Shown piece after piece: positions 55,535 to 64,000 of a stretch of 64,000 bases of DNA (position 1 is the first letter of the stretch; every line of letters starts with the position of its first letter). Where the stretch lies: NCBI GenBank assembly GCA_019084025.1, contig JAHRBI010000001.1, forward strand, positions 1 to 64,000. The letters are read 5' to 3'. Source of the stretch: Burkholderiaceae bacterium DAT-1 (GTDB lineage Bacteria; Pseudomonadota; Gammaproteobacteria; Burkholderiales; Chitinimonadaceae). The notes under the pieces are model-generated. The model did no database searches and was not told the DNA's origin. It was given only the letters and a program-made list of their open reading frames with translations. The position numbers and the translations under genes were made by a program.

Positions 55535-57142
55535 ATGAACGTCATACATAACACAGTCAATCCCAAAACCGAGCAATTCAAGCTCAATACCGAAGCCATG
55601 CAGTCACTGGTTGCCGATCTGCGCACCCGTGCAGCTGCGGTCGAACAGGGCGGCGGCGAAGTGGCCCGCAATCGCCATACCGCTCGCGGCAAATTGCTGC
55701 CACGCGATCGCGTGGCGCAGTTGCTGGATGTCGGCTCGCCTTTCCTCGAGGTCGGCCAGCTTGCTGGTATCGGTCAATATGATGATCAAGTGCCCTCCGC
55801 CGGCATCATCGCCGGTATTGGCCGTGTCAGCGGCGTGGAATGCATGATCATCGCCAATGATGCAACGGTTAAGGGTGGCACTTACTACCCCACCACCGTC
55901 AAAAAGCATCTGCGCGCGCAGGAAATCGCCCTGCAAAACCACCTGCCCTGCATCGCACTGGTCGATTCGGGTGGCGCGAACCTGCCGAATCAAGATGAAG
56001 TCTTCCCGGATCGCGATCACTTTGGCCGCATTTTCTACAATCAGGCCAATCTGTCGGCTGCTGGCGTGCCGCAAATCGCCGCTGTGCTGGGTTCGTGTAC
56101 GGCCGGTGGCGCGTATGTGCCGGCGATGTCCGACTACTCGGTGATCGTGAAGCAGCAAGGTACGATTTTCCTGGCAGGTCCGCCTCTGGTGAAGGCCGCG
56201 ACGGGTGAAGTGGTGTCCGCCGAAGATCTGGGTGGTGCCGATGTGCACGCCAAGATTAGCGGTGTGGCTGATTACTACGCCCACAACGATGCGCATGCAC
56301 TCGATACTGTGCGCCGCATCGTGGCCAATCTGAACTGGAAAAAGCCGATGAGCATCACCACCCGCCCGGTGGAAGCGCCGCTCTATTCGGCAGATGAACT
56401 GTACGGCATTGTCGGGGCAGACCTGAAGAAGCCCTTCGACATCCGTCAGGTGATCGCGCGTATCGTCGATGGCTCAAAGTTCGACGAATTCAAGGAAACC
56501 TACGGCAATACACTGGTGACCGGCTTCGCACATATCCACGGCTATCCGGTGGGGATCGTTGCCAATAACGGCGTGCTGTTCTCCGAATCCGCACAAAAGG
56601 GCGCGCACTTCATAGAGCTGTGCAGCCAGCGCAATATCCCGCTGGTGTTCCTGCAGAACATCACCGGCTTCATGGTCGGCCGCAAGTACGAAGCGGAAGG
56701 TATCGCCAAGCATGGCGCCAAGATGGTGACCGCTGTCGCCACCAGCAAGGTACCTAAATTCACCGTGGTGATCGGTGGCTCCTACGGCGCGGGTAACTAC
56801 GGCATGTGTGGCCGCGCCTACAGCCCGAACTTCATGTTCATGTGGCCCAACTCGCGCATCGCGGTGATGGGCGGCGAGCAAGCTGCGGGCGTGTTGGCGC
56901 AGGTGCGCGAAGAGGCGCTGGCAAAGAAGGGCCAGATTCTGACCGAAGCAGAACGCGAAGCCATCAAGAAGCCGCTGCGCGATCAGTTCGAAGGCCAGAG
57001 CCACCCGTATTACGCCACCAGCCGCCTGTGGGACGATGGCATCATCGACCCGCGCGACACCCGCATGGTGCTGGGTCTGGCGATTTCCGCCAGCCTGAAC
57101 AAACCGATCGAGCCGACCAAGTTCGGCGTCTTCCGCATGTAA
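55535..57142 (+). CDS. liuB: Methylcrotonyl-CoA carboxylase, beta (carboxyltransferase) subunit
   Basis: Transfers CO2 from biotin to 3-methylcrotonyl-CoA, giving 3-methylglutaconyl-CoA. 535 residues of the carboxyl_trans family, with the acyl-CoA and carboxybiotin binding regions intact ([53 protein letters not shown]). AGGA upstream of the ATG. It follows the ABM-GNAT gene by 105 bases and pairs with the alpha subunit two genes on. Confidence 0.96.
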   Translation: MNVIHNTVNPKTEQFKLNTEAMQSLVADLRTRAAAVEQGGGEVARNRHTARGKLLPRDRVAQLLDVGSPFLEVGQLAGIGQYDDQVPSAGIIAGIGRVSGVECMIIANDATVKGGTYYPTTVKKHLRAQEIALQNHLPCIALVDSGGANLPNQDEVFPDRDHFGRIFYNQANLSAAGVPQIAAVLGSCTAGGAYVPAMSDYSVIVKQQGTIFLAGPPLVKAATGEVVSAEDLGGADVHAKISGVADYYAHNDAHALDTVRRIVANLNWKKPMSITTRPVEAPLYSADELYGIVGADLKKPFDIRQVIARIVDGSKFDEFKETYGNTLVTGFAHIHGYPVGIVANNGVLFSESAQKGAHFIELCSQRNIPLVFLQNITGFMVGRKYEAEGIAKHGAKMVTAVATSKVPKFTVVIGGSYGAGNYGMCGRAYSPNFMFMWPNSRIAVMGGEQAAGVLAQVREEALAKKGQILTEAEREAIKKPLRDQFEGQSHPYYATSRLWDDGIIDPRDTRMVLGLAISASLNKPIEPTKFGVFRM

Positions 57143-57151
57143 GGGGCAACC

Positions 57152-57952
57152 ATGTCTGACTCTTTGAAAATAACCATTGAAGCCAGCGGGATCGCCACAC
57201 TCACCATGAGTCGCGGTGAAGTACATAACGCCTTCGACGACGTGCTGATCAGCGAGATGACCGACGCGCTGCTGCAGCTGGAGCAAAATCCGGATGTACA
57301 GATCGTGATACTGGCCGCTGAAGGCAAGAGCTTCTCTGCAGGGGCCGATCTCGGCTGGATGCAGCGTATGGCGAAATATTCCGAAGCGGAAAACCTCGCC
57401 GATGCGGGTAAGCTGGCGTCTCTGATGCGCACGCTGGATCATCTGAAAAAGCCGACTATTGCTGCCGTGCAAGGCGCAGCATTTGGTGGCGGCGTGGGTC
57501 TGGTGGCGTGCTGCGATATCGTCGTGGCCGCGCCGCAAGCCTTGTTCTGTCTGTCGGAAGTCAAACTGGGGCTGATTCCTGCAGTGATTTCGCCCTATGT
57601 CATCCAGAAGCTGGGCATCGCCGCCTCGCGCCGCTATTTCCTCACCGCCGAACGCTTTGACGCGGAAACCGCCGCCAGACTGGGTCTGGTGCACGAGATC
57701 GTTGCCCGCGAAGAAGTCTTGCCACGCGCACACGCACTGGCTACCGCCATGCTGGCCAATAGTCCGCAGGCCATGGCGGAAGCCAAGCGCCTGATCCGTG
57801 ATGTGGCACTGCGCCCGGTTAGCACTGAGCTGATCGACGAAACCGCCCGCCGCATTGCAGCGATTCGTGTCAGCGCCGAAGGTCAGGATGGCCTCAATGC
57901 GTTTCTGGAAAAGCGCCAGCCCGGCTGGATTAAAGCCAACCCAGCCGGTTAA
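57152..57952 (+). CDS. liuC: Enoyl-CoA hydratase, probable 3-methylglutaconyl-CoA hydratase
   Basis: Crotonase-fold enzyme of 266 residues expected to hydrate 3-methylglutaconyl-CoA to HMG-CoA. Oxyanion-hole motifs FSAGADLGWM and GAAFGGGVGLVACCDI are intact, and ALFCLSEVKLGLIPAVISPYV matches the bacterial LiuC type. Ten bases after liuB and followed by the mini-ORF and the alpha subunit. The specific substrate is inferred from position in the cluster. Confidence 0.92.
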   Translation: MSDSLKITIEASGIATLTMSRGEVHNAFDDVLISEMTDALLQLEQNPDVQIVILAAEGKSFSAGADLGWMQRMAKYSEAENLADAGKLASLMRTLDHLKKPTIAAVQGAAFGGGVGLVACCDIVVAAPQALFCLSEVKLGLIPAVISPYVIQKLGIAASRRYFLTAERFDAETAARLGLVHEIVAREEVLPRAHALATAMLANSPQAMAEAKRLIRDVALRPVSTELIDETARRIAAIRVSAEGQDGLNAFLEKRQPGWIKANPAG

Positions 57953-57964
57953 AGGATAAAGAAA

Positions 57965-58093
57965 ATGTTCAAGAAAATCCTCATTGCAAACAGAGGCGAC
58001 CAGCTGGCGCAAGCCAGCACAGCGGCGCAGCCAAATCGCGTAGCAGCGGAACGCTGCCAAGGCGGTTTCGACGCGGAGACACACAATGTTTAA
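57965..58093 (+). other. Mini-ORF repeating the start of the carboxylase alpha subunit
   Basis: A 42-codon frame starts MFKKILIANRGD, nearly the same 12 residues as the true liuD start 121 bases on (MFKKILIANRGE). Of six base differences, five are silent and the last changes Glu to Asp. After codon 12 it diverges into an unrelated tail (QLAQASTAAQPNRV...) and its TAA overlaps the liuD ATG by 8 bases. AAGGAT seven bases upstream would translate it. It contains hairpins CTGGC-GCAA-GCCAG and GCAGCG-GAA-CGCTGC. It could be a leader peptide, or a remnant of a second carboxylase start. Confidence 0.6.
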
Positions 58094-60083
58094 GAAAATC
58101 CTCATTGCCAATCGCGGCGAAATCGCCTGTCGAGTCATCAAGACAGCGCGCGCCCTCGGTATCAAAACCGTTGCCGTGTATTCCGATGCCGATGCGCAAT
58201 CGCGCCATGTGAAACTGGCGGACGAAGCATGGCATCTGGGTGGTCCTGCCCCGCGTGATTCCTACCTGTTGGCCGATAAAATCATCGACATCGCCAAGCG
58301 CAGTGGCGCACAGGCGATTCACCCCGGCTACGGCTTTCTGAGTGAGAACGAAGCCTTTGCCGATGCCTGTGCCGACAATGGTCTGGTCTTCATTGGCCCG
58401 CCGACCAGCGCGATTGCTGCAATGGGATCGAAGTCTGCCGCCAAACAGCTGATGGAGCAGGCCGGCGTACCGCTGGTGCCGGGTTACCACGGGGATGATC
58501 AGGACGCTGATCTGCTGCAGCGCGAGGCCGATCGCATCGGCTATCCAGTGCTGATCAAGGCCTCGGCTGGCGGCGGTGGTAAGGGCATGAAGATTGTCGA
58601 GAAGCACGAAGACTTCGCCGGTCAGCTGGCCTCCGCCAAGCGCGAAGCACTCGCCAGCTTCAGCGACGATAAGGTGCTGATCGAAAAATACCTGACCAAG
58701 CCGCGCCACGTGGAAATTCAGGTGTTTGCCGATACACACGGCAATGCCGTCTACCTGTTCGAGCGTGATTGCTCGGTGCAGCGTCGTCACCAAAAGGTGC
58801 TGGAAGAAGCGCCTGCGCCGGGTCTGGCAGCGGAACTGCGTCGCGAGATCGGTGAAGCCGCCGTACGTGCAGCGAAGACGGTAGGTTATGTTGGCGCGGG
58901 AACGGTCGAATTTATTTTCGACACGCTGTCCAATGCCTTCTACTTCATGGAAATGAACACCCGCCTGCAGGTGGAACACCCTGTCACCGAAATGATCACC
59001 GGCCAGGATCTGGTCGAGTGGCAACTGCGCGTGGCCTCGGGCGAGCGTCTGCCCAAGCTGCAGGACGAGTTGACCCAGCGCGGCCACGCCTTCGAAGCGC
59101 GTGTCTATGCAGAAGCGCCTGCACGCGACTTCCTGCCGCAAATCGGTACGCTGACCCATCTGCGTCAGCCGGAAGACAGTGCATTCGTGCGTATTGATAC
59201 CGGCGTGGAAAGCGGAGACGAGATTTCGCAATGGTACGATCCAATGATCGCCAAGCTGATCGTATGGGACGAAAGTCGCGAGCGTGCGCTGGAACGTCTG
59301 GCCAGCGCGCTGAACGAATACGAAGTGGTCGGCCTCGAAACCAACCTCGATTTCCTGCGCCGTCTGGCCACCCACCCTGCTTTTGCCGCCTGCGATCTGG
59401 ATACCGGATTCATCGGGCGTCATCGCGATGCGCTGATTCCAGCCGAAGCCGGTCCGGATGAAGACGCATTGGCGTTGGCTGCACTCGCTGAACTTGCGTC
59501 CATCGAAGCGCGTCAGGCACAAAGCCGTGCACGTCATGAAGATGCAGGTTCGCCGTGGTGGAATGCCGCTGGCTGGCGCATGAATCAGGACAATAGCCAT
59601 GCGCTCCACTTCAAGCATCTCGACCAAGAATACAAGGTCGTCGCGCACTATCGCGCCGAAGGCTTTGATCTGGAGATTGGCGACAATCGCCTGTTTGCGA
59701 CCGCCACGCTGGACAATGGACGTCTGACTGCGCGCCTCAATGGCCGCAAGCTGACCGTTTCTGTGGTCTTTGCCGATGGCAACCTGACCCTGATCCGCGA
59801 TGGTCACAACCTGACGCTGCACCCATTCAACCCGCTGCTGGCCGGTCTGGAACAAGTCGATGCGGGCGGTGGCCTGACTGCACCGATGCCGGGTACCGTC
59901 GTTGCCGTGCATGTGGAAGCCGGACAAGTCGTCGAAAAGGGCGATGCGCTGCTGATCCTCGAAGCCATGAAGATGGAACACACCATTGTCGCGCCGCAAG
60001 CAGGCAAAGTGGGCGCGATCTTCTATCAGAAGGGTGAACAGGTCAGCGAAGGTGCTGCCTTGATTGAAATCGTGGAGGCTTGA
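58086..60083 (+). CDS. liuD: Methylcrotonyl-CoA carboxylase, alpha (biotin) subunit
   Basis: Biotin carboxylase plus carrier subunit, 665 residues. Biotin carboxylase domain (1-450) with KILIANRGEIACRVI, ATP-grasp loop ASAGGGGKGMKIV and MNTRLQVEHPVTEMITG; biotinyl domain (about 595-665) with EAMKMEH. GGAG seven bases upstream of the ATG. The 5' end is preceded by a duplicated start (see the mini-ORF). Partner of liuB in leucine breakdown. Confidence 0.96.
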   Translation: MFKKILIANRGEIACRVIKTARALGIKTVAVYSDADAQSRHVKLADEAWHLGGPAPRDSYLLADKIIDIAKRSGAQAIHPGYGFLSENEAFADACADNGLVFIGPPTSAIAAMGSKSAAKQLMEQAGVPLVPGYHGDDQDADLLQREADRIGYPVLIKASAGGGGKGMKIVEKHEDFAGQLASAKREALASFSDDKVLIEKYLTKPRHVEIQVFADTHGNAVYLFERDCSVQRRHQKVLEEAPAPGLAAELRREIGEAAVRAAKTVGYVGAGTVEFIFDTLSNAFYFMEMNTRLQVEHPVTEMITGQDLVEWQLRVASGERLPKLQDELTQRGHAFEARVYAEAPARDFLPQIGTLTHLRQPEDSAFVRIDTGVESGDEISQWYDPMIAKLIVWDESRERALERLASALNEYEVVGLETNLDFLRRLATHPAFAACDLDTGFIGRHRDALIPAEAGPDEDALALAALAELASIEARQAQSRARHEDAGSPWWNAAGWRMNQDNSHALHFKHLDQEYKVVAHYRAEGFDLEIGDNRLFATATLDNGRLTARLNGRKLTVSVVFADGNLTLIRDGHNLTLHPFNPLLAGLEQVDAGGGLTAPMPGTVVAVHVEAGQVVEKGDALLILEAMKMEHTIVAPQAGKVGAIFYQKGEQVSEGAALIEIVEA

Positions 60084-60084
60084 T

Positions 60085-60990
60085 ATGGCACTGCCGAAAA
60101 AAGTCACCATCGTCGAAGTCGGCCCGCGCGACGGGCTGCAAAACGAGAAAACACCGGTCTCCACTGAAACCAAGCTCGCCTTTATCGACAAGCTGGCGGA
60201 CGCCGGTTTGAAGGTGATCGAAGCCACCGCTTTTGTGTCGCCCAAGTGGGTGCCACAAATGGCCGACCATCTGGAGATCATGCAGGGGCTGAAGCGCCGC
60301 GCTGGTGTTCGCTATCCGGTGCTGGTACCGAACATGAAGGGTTATGAATCCGCCCGCTCGGTGGGTGCCGATGAAATCGCCGTGTTTGGCGCGGCTTCCG
60401 AAGCCTTCTCGCAGAAAAACATCAACTGCAGCATCGACGAGAGCATCGAACGCTTTGCGCCGGTGATCGAAACCGCCCGCCGCGATGGCGTCGCCGTGCG
60501 CGGCTATGTGTCCTGCGTGATGGGTTGCCCGTATCAGGGCGATGTGCCGCTGGAAGACGTCGCCCGTGTCGCTCAGAAGCTCTATGAGCTCGGCTGCTAC
60601 GAAATCTCGCTGGGTGACACCATCGGCCGTGGCACACCCGAGCAGGCACGCCGAATGATCGAGGCCGTCGCCAAGCATGTGCCGGTCGAGAAATTGGCCG
60701 CCCATTTCCACGATACATGGGGCATGGCCACCGCCAATCTCTATGCCGTACTCGACATGGGCGTCGCCACCATCGACAGCTCGGCCGCCGGTCTTGGTGG
60801 ATGTCCGTACGCCAAGGGCGCCAGCGGCAATGTGGCGACCGAAGATGTGGTCTACTTGCTCAACGGGCTGGGGATTGAATCAGGCGTGAATCTCGACAAG
60901 CTGGCTGAAGCCGGTCGATTCATTGGCGAGCATATTGGCCGCAGCAGCGGGTCAAAAACAGCTCAGGCACTGGCTGCACAATTAAGCTGA
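60085..60990 (+). CDS. liuE: Hydroxymethylglutaryl-CoA lyase
   Basis: Splits HMG-CoA into acetyl-CoA and acetoacetate, the last leucine-pathway step here. TIM-barrel enzyme of 301 residues: opening VEVGPRDGLQNE, metal-site HFHDTWGMA, and the cysteine signature GLGGCPYAKGASGNVATED. GGAGG six bases before the ATG at 60085, so the longer frame is not used. It closes the cluster before a strong terminator. Confidence 0.96.
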   Translation: MALPKKVTIVEVGPRDGLQNEKTPVSTETKLAFIDKLADAGLKVIEATAFVSPKWVPQMADHLEIMQGLKRRAGVRYPVLVPNMKGYESARSVGADEIAVFGAASEAFSQKNINCSIDESIERFAPVIETARRDGVAVRGYVSCVMGCPYQGDVPLEDVARVAQKLYELGCYEISLGDTIGRGTPEQARRMIEAVAKHVPVEKLAAHFHDTWGMATANLYAVLDMGVATIDSSAAGLGGCPYAKGASGNVATEDVVYLLNGLGIESGVNLDKLAEAGRFIGEHIGRSSGSKTAQALAAQLS

Positions 60991-61011
60991 ACTTAAGTAT
61001 CCAACATTGAT

Positions 61012-61051
61012 AAACGGGTCGCTGTCGCTCAGACACCGACCCGTTTTCTTT
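61012..61051 (+). terminator. Terminator of the liu cluster
   Basis: AAACGGGTCG pairs with CGACCCGTTT, with a smaller TGTC/GACA stem inside the loop, followed by TTTCTTTCT. Confidence 0.9.
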
Positions 61052-61058
61052 CTACCAT

Positions 61059-62708
61059 TTAATCAAGTCGGAATCGGGCAATTTCTGATTCGAGTTGCCG
61101 GGCCAAATCCGCCAGACCATCCGCAGCACTTGACGCGGCCTGTACCGACTCGCTATTACGTCCAGCCATGGATGCGATCTGATCCACCTGGCGCGCAATT
61201 TCTTCGGCAGCACAACTTTGCTCCTCGGTCGACGAGGCGATATCCGCGATATGCTGAGCAGAGGTCTCTGCCCCCGTCCGGATTTGCTGCAGCGCCTCAA
61301 TTGCGCGCTCCGAGTAGCGCATACTTTCGTCGATCAGATCGGAACAGCGCCCGGTATCGGATACGACCGAGTCGACGTCCGTTCGGATACCACTCAACAT
61401 ATTGCCGATTTCAGCCGTTGCGCCCGTAGTGCGCTCCGCCAGTTTACGCACTTCGTCTGCAACCACCGCGAATCCACGCCCGGACTCGCCGGCACGCGCA
61501 GCCTCGATGGCCGCATTGAGCGCGAGCAGATTGGTTTGATCGGCGATTTCGCGAATGACCCCGACAATGGCATTGATCTCATGCGAGCGTCTGGCGAGAT
61601 TGTCGGTCAGTTGTGCAGTTGTCTGTATCGCACCGGATAAGGTTTGCGCATTGCCCGCATTTTCATGGACAACCTGCCCGCCCTGATCCGATAACTGCTG
61701 AACGGACTGGGACAAGGCTGCCGTTTGCTTGGCCGTGTAGGCCATTTGCTGAACGCTGGTTGCGACTTCCTCAATGGCGGCTGCAGTACGCTGGGCAGAT
61801 TCACTCTGCGCCTGCGAACTGTCGGCAATTGAACGTGCAGCTTGCGCTACTGCATCTGAGCGGCCATTTACCTGTCGGCCAAACTCGCGTATCTGCCTCA
61901 GGGCAGATTCAAATGCCCCCATCAGCCGGTTAAAAGCATCGGACAGCTCACCGAATTCATCTCTTCCAGCAACAGTCGCACGCACACTCAGATGCAGATT
62001 TGCCGCTGCCTCCATCATGGTGCGCCGCAAAGCGTCGAGATCGCCTGTAATCATCCGGGCCAGTAGGTAACCAAATACGATGCTCACCAACGCAGACAGT
62101 ACAATCACACCATAAATAAGCTGACTCTGATGGCGATAGGTTGCATTCGCCGCCTCATACGCTGCGGCTGCTATCTTGATTTGCTTGGGCATGAGCTCAT
62201 TGACATGATCCCGCAGCTTTTCATATTGCTTGATGTATTTGGGATAAATTGCCTTGGCGTCATCGATTTTCCCGTCGCGGATTGCGACAGAAAACGGTCC
62301 AAGGCTGGTCTCGGCCATCTCGCGATACAGGACGGCAATGGTATCCACATCTGCCTTGAGATCGGGGGAAACCCGCCCATCCTGCAGCTTCTTGATGGCG
62401 GAGCTCATTTCCTCGATCTTTTTCTGCAAACGCTCCGCACGTTCTTGCGGCGATCGATATGCACTTCCACTATCCATCGAATCCATCATGGCCTGCATGA
62501 CGTCAATGCGGGTGCGAGGTACCAGCGCGCTCACTTTGGACAGTTCATATAGTGGCGCAGCACTACTGACGTAGACCGCCTCAACGCGATCCTTCAGTGC
62601 CCCCATAGTCAGCAGCCCAACGATCGCGACTGCTGCAATTCCCAGCAAGGGAATGGCCAGCAAAAGCGATAGCTTGTGCTGCATTTTGAGATGTCGGACA
62701 GCTTCCAT
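61059..62708 (-). CDS. Methyl-accepting chemotaxis protein
   Basis: A 549-residue receptor. Two membrane helices (about 15-37 and 195-218) flank a four-helix ligand-binding region (about 40-190). A HAMP domain follows, then a signalling coiled coil with the conserved hairpin tip [41 protein letters not shown]. No NWETF-type CheR tether at the C-terminus. ATG at 62708 with GGAG six bases upstream. Convergent with the liu cluster. Ligand unknown. Confidence 0.95.
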   Translation of the reverse strand: MEAVRHLKMQHKLSLLLAIPLLGIAAVAIVGLLTMGALKDRVEAVYVSSAAPLYELSKVSALVPRTRIDVMQAMMDSMDSGSAYRSPQERAERLQKKIEEMSSAIKKLQDGRVSPDLKADVDTIAVLYREMAETSLGPFSVAIRDGKIDDAKAIYPKYIKQYEKLRDHVNELMPKQIKIAAAAYEAANATYRHQSQLIYGVIVLSALVSIVFGYLLARMITGDLDALRRTMMEAAANLHLSVRATVAGRDEFGELSDAFNRLMGAFESALRQIREFGRQVNGRSDAVAQAARSIADSSQAQSESAQRTAAAIEEVATSVQQMAYTAKQTAALSQSVQQLSDQGGQVVHENAGNAQTLSGAIQTTAQLTDNLARRSHEINAIVGVIREIADQTNLLALNAAIEAARAGESGRGFAVVADEVRKLAERTTGATAEIGNMLSGIRTDVDSVVSDTGRCSDLIDESMRYSERAIEALQQIRTGAETSAQHIADIASSTEEQSCAAEEIARQVDQIASMAGRNSESVQAASSAADGLADLARQLESEIARFRLD

Positions 62709-62794
62709 CACTCACTCCGCAAAACGCATACTCATTTCACTATAGTGAAGTTGATACAGTCTGCGAGTGACAATCGTGAATCTATCTGATCCTC

Positions 62795-64000
62795 TTACAA
62801 AGGGGCTGATGGATGCTTCAGGTGTGACTTGAGTTTGCGTACTTCGAAATGCTTGACCGCGACATAAGTCGCCCAACCGACCAGCCCCGCGCCCAAACAG
62901 AAAGCCCCATAAGCCACCGGCCAGGGTACGCCCTGAGTCATCATGGAAAATTCAGACATGCCACCAATACCAGCCAGCACATTGATCGGCATGAACACGA
63001 CGCCCAAAGCCGTCAGCTTGTTCACGCGCTGATTCTGATTGATGTTGATAAAACCGATTGTCGCATCCATCAGAAAGTTGATCTTATCGAACAGAAACGC
63101 GGTATGGCTATTCAGTGAATCAATATCGTTCAGCGTCTGGCGAGCGTCCTGAATCTGGCCATCAGTCAGCAAACGGCTGCGCATCAAAAATGAGATCGCG
63201 CGCTGGGTATCCAGAATATTGCTGCGAATGCGACCATTCAGATCCTCTTCTTCAGCGATGCTGGCCAGAATCGCAGCCGCTTCCTCATCGCTCATCTTCT
63301 CGCTCAGCACCTGTCTGCCGATTTTACCCAAGGTTGCATAAATGGCTTCCATGGCATCAGCCGAATACTCGACGTCGGCACCATAGAGATCGAGAATCAG
63401 ATCATAACAATCGGAGACGTAGCCGGGCTGACTGCTCGCCCGCAGGCGCTGCAAGCGGAACACCGGCAGTTCTTCATTACGTACAGAGAACAGAATGCCA
63501 TTGTGCAGCACAAACGCCACCGACACACTCCGCGAATCCCCTTCGCGATCCAGCAGAAAATTTGAACGCAGATGAATATCGCCTTCATCCGATCGCTGAA
63601 ACCGCGAACTGACTTCGAGATCGGTAGTTTCACCAGGAAACGGCAGATCTACACCAAAGTGCCACCCCACATAGGCCAGTTCGGCAGCTGTCGCCTTGAC
63701 CAGATCAATCCACAGTGGCTGCACACGCAACAAGTCAGCACGATTACGAATGGCAATCTGGCGCAACCTGCCATCCACCAGTTCGAATGCATGCAGCTGC
63801 CCTTCGGAAAACTCCGGCTCTTCCGGTCCAACCAGCAAAAGGCGCAAGGCATCCGGAAGCGTCCACAGTAATTCTTTACGACGCGCATCGGGAATATGGA
63901 TCCATAGTAGCTGGGCATCACCTTCGGCCAACTGCCCCAGCATATCGACCAATTCCATCGTTCGATATTTTTCCAGCAGGGCGGCCAATTCAGCGGAATG
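62795..64000 (-). CDS. CorA-family divalent cation transporter (partial, 5' end outside window)
   Basis: Over 400 residues of a CorA-type channel. A long cytoplasmic domain ends in two membrane helices (about 330-352 and 365-388) with a positively charged tail. Where CorA has GMN at the pore mouth this protein has GMS (AGIGGMSEFSMM). The frame stays open to the window edge. The N-terminal part reads HSAELAALLEKYRTMELVDM, like the repeated helices of an MgtE N domain, joined to the CorA body. A TTG at 63988 is an unlikely start, so the gene is treated as cut by the edge. Mg2+ or Co2+ transport is likely; the altered motif leaves selectivity open. Confidence 0.85.
   Translation of the reverse strand, partial: HSAELAALLEKYRTMELVDMLGQLAEGDAQLLWIHIPDARRKELLWTLPDALRLLLVGPEEPEFSEGQLHAFELVDGRLRQIAIRNRADLLRVQPLWIDLVKATAAELAYVGWHFGVDLPFPGETTDLEVSSRFQRSDEGDIHLRSNFLLDREGDSRSVSVAFVLHNGILFSVRNEELPVFRLQRLRASSQPGYVSDCYDLILDLYGADVEYSADAMEAIYATLGKIGRQVLSEKMSDEEAAAILASIAEEEDLNGRIRSNILDTQRAISFLMRSRLLTDGQIQDARQTLNDIDSLNSHTAFLFDKINFLMDATIGFININQNQRVNKLTALGVVFMPINVLAGIGGMSEFSMMTQGVPWPVAYGAFCLGAGLVGWATYVAVKHFEVRKLKSHLKHPSAPL

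Noticed and set aside
56474-58165. A 563-codon minus-strand frame across liuB, liuC and the liuD start
   Set aside because: Antisense to three well-supported genes; no domain or start signal seen.
57981-60281. A 766-codon open frame on the minus strand across liuD and part of liuE
   Set aside because: It is a shadow of the carboxylase: liuD on the opposite strand has clear domains, and the antisense product matches no family and lacks a ribosome site.

Overview
The window is a 64 kb piece of chromosome from a Gram-negative bacterium, most likely a betaproteobacterium, with the order Neisseriales the best guess. The 5' end of a 16S rRNA gene (minus strand, left edge) reads like betaproteobacterial 16S. 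The gene set fits: pilT/pilU beside yggS, liuR with the leucine/isovalerate (liu) cluster, fabI-like/pta/ackA, ComEC and TonB-dependent uptake. Composition is even, and no prophage, insertion sequence, CRISPR array or plasmid function is visible. This is mostly core genome.

Layout. 1-310: 16S 5' end, leader with boxA, and a near-consensus rrn promoter. 369-1274: copper-chaperone-like protein and inorganic pyrophosphatase. 1464-7651: three tandem paralogous secreted M13 zinc peptidases. 7699-10986 (minus): TonB-like protein, DsbC, AmiC, TsaE. 10981-15942 (plus): QueG, MurI, PurB, a DUF945 protein. 16563-21873: a large TonB-dependent receptor, a small protein, an OmpH/Skp-like protein and a POT peptide transporter. 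22209-26103: a hybrid sensor kinase facing a response regulator with a degenerate GGDEF domain. 26743-29621: fabI-like/pta/ackA operon. 29722-32717: S20, MurJ, a coiled-coil membrane protein and two identical tRNA-Asn genes. 32817-35406: AsmA-like, YgfZ, DUF4936. 35492-38583: CutA-DsbD-TlpA-like and divergent FxsA. 38662-41828 (minus): YggS, membrane protein, ProC, YggT, YggU. 41893-44275: PilT, PilU. 44257-49441 (minus): ComEC, ErpA, and an operon of MBL-fold hydrolase, EamA transporter and small membrane protein. 49610-60990: the liu cluster. 61059-64000 (minus): a chemotaxis receptor and a CorA-type transporter cut by the window edge.

How genes work together. The liu cluster holds the enzymes from isovaleryl-CoA to acetyl-CoA plus acetoacetate (LiuA, LiuB/LiuD, LiuC, LiuE) with a thiolase. 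It sits behind the MerR-type regulator LiuR and a perfect LiuR-like palindrome. A MaoC hydratase, a second acyl-CoA dehydrogenase, a GNAT protein and a monooxygenase-like/GNAT fusion sit inside the same run of genes. The secreted M13 peptidases, the TonB receptor and the POT permease would suit life on extracellular protein or peptides, though they are not one operon. DsbC, DsbD and the TlpA-like protein form a periplasmic thiol-redox set.

Most unusual features: a second copy of the first 12 codons of the carboxylase alpha-subunit gene 121 bp upstream of the real start, making a 42-residue mini-ORF coupled to the real gene; a 26-bp inverted repeat at the promoter of the MBL-fold/EamA operon; ComEC with a C-terminal domain lacking its metal ligands; a CorA protein with GMS in place of GMN and an MgtE-N-like N-terminus; and two divergent gene pairs whose start codons overlap.
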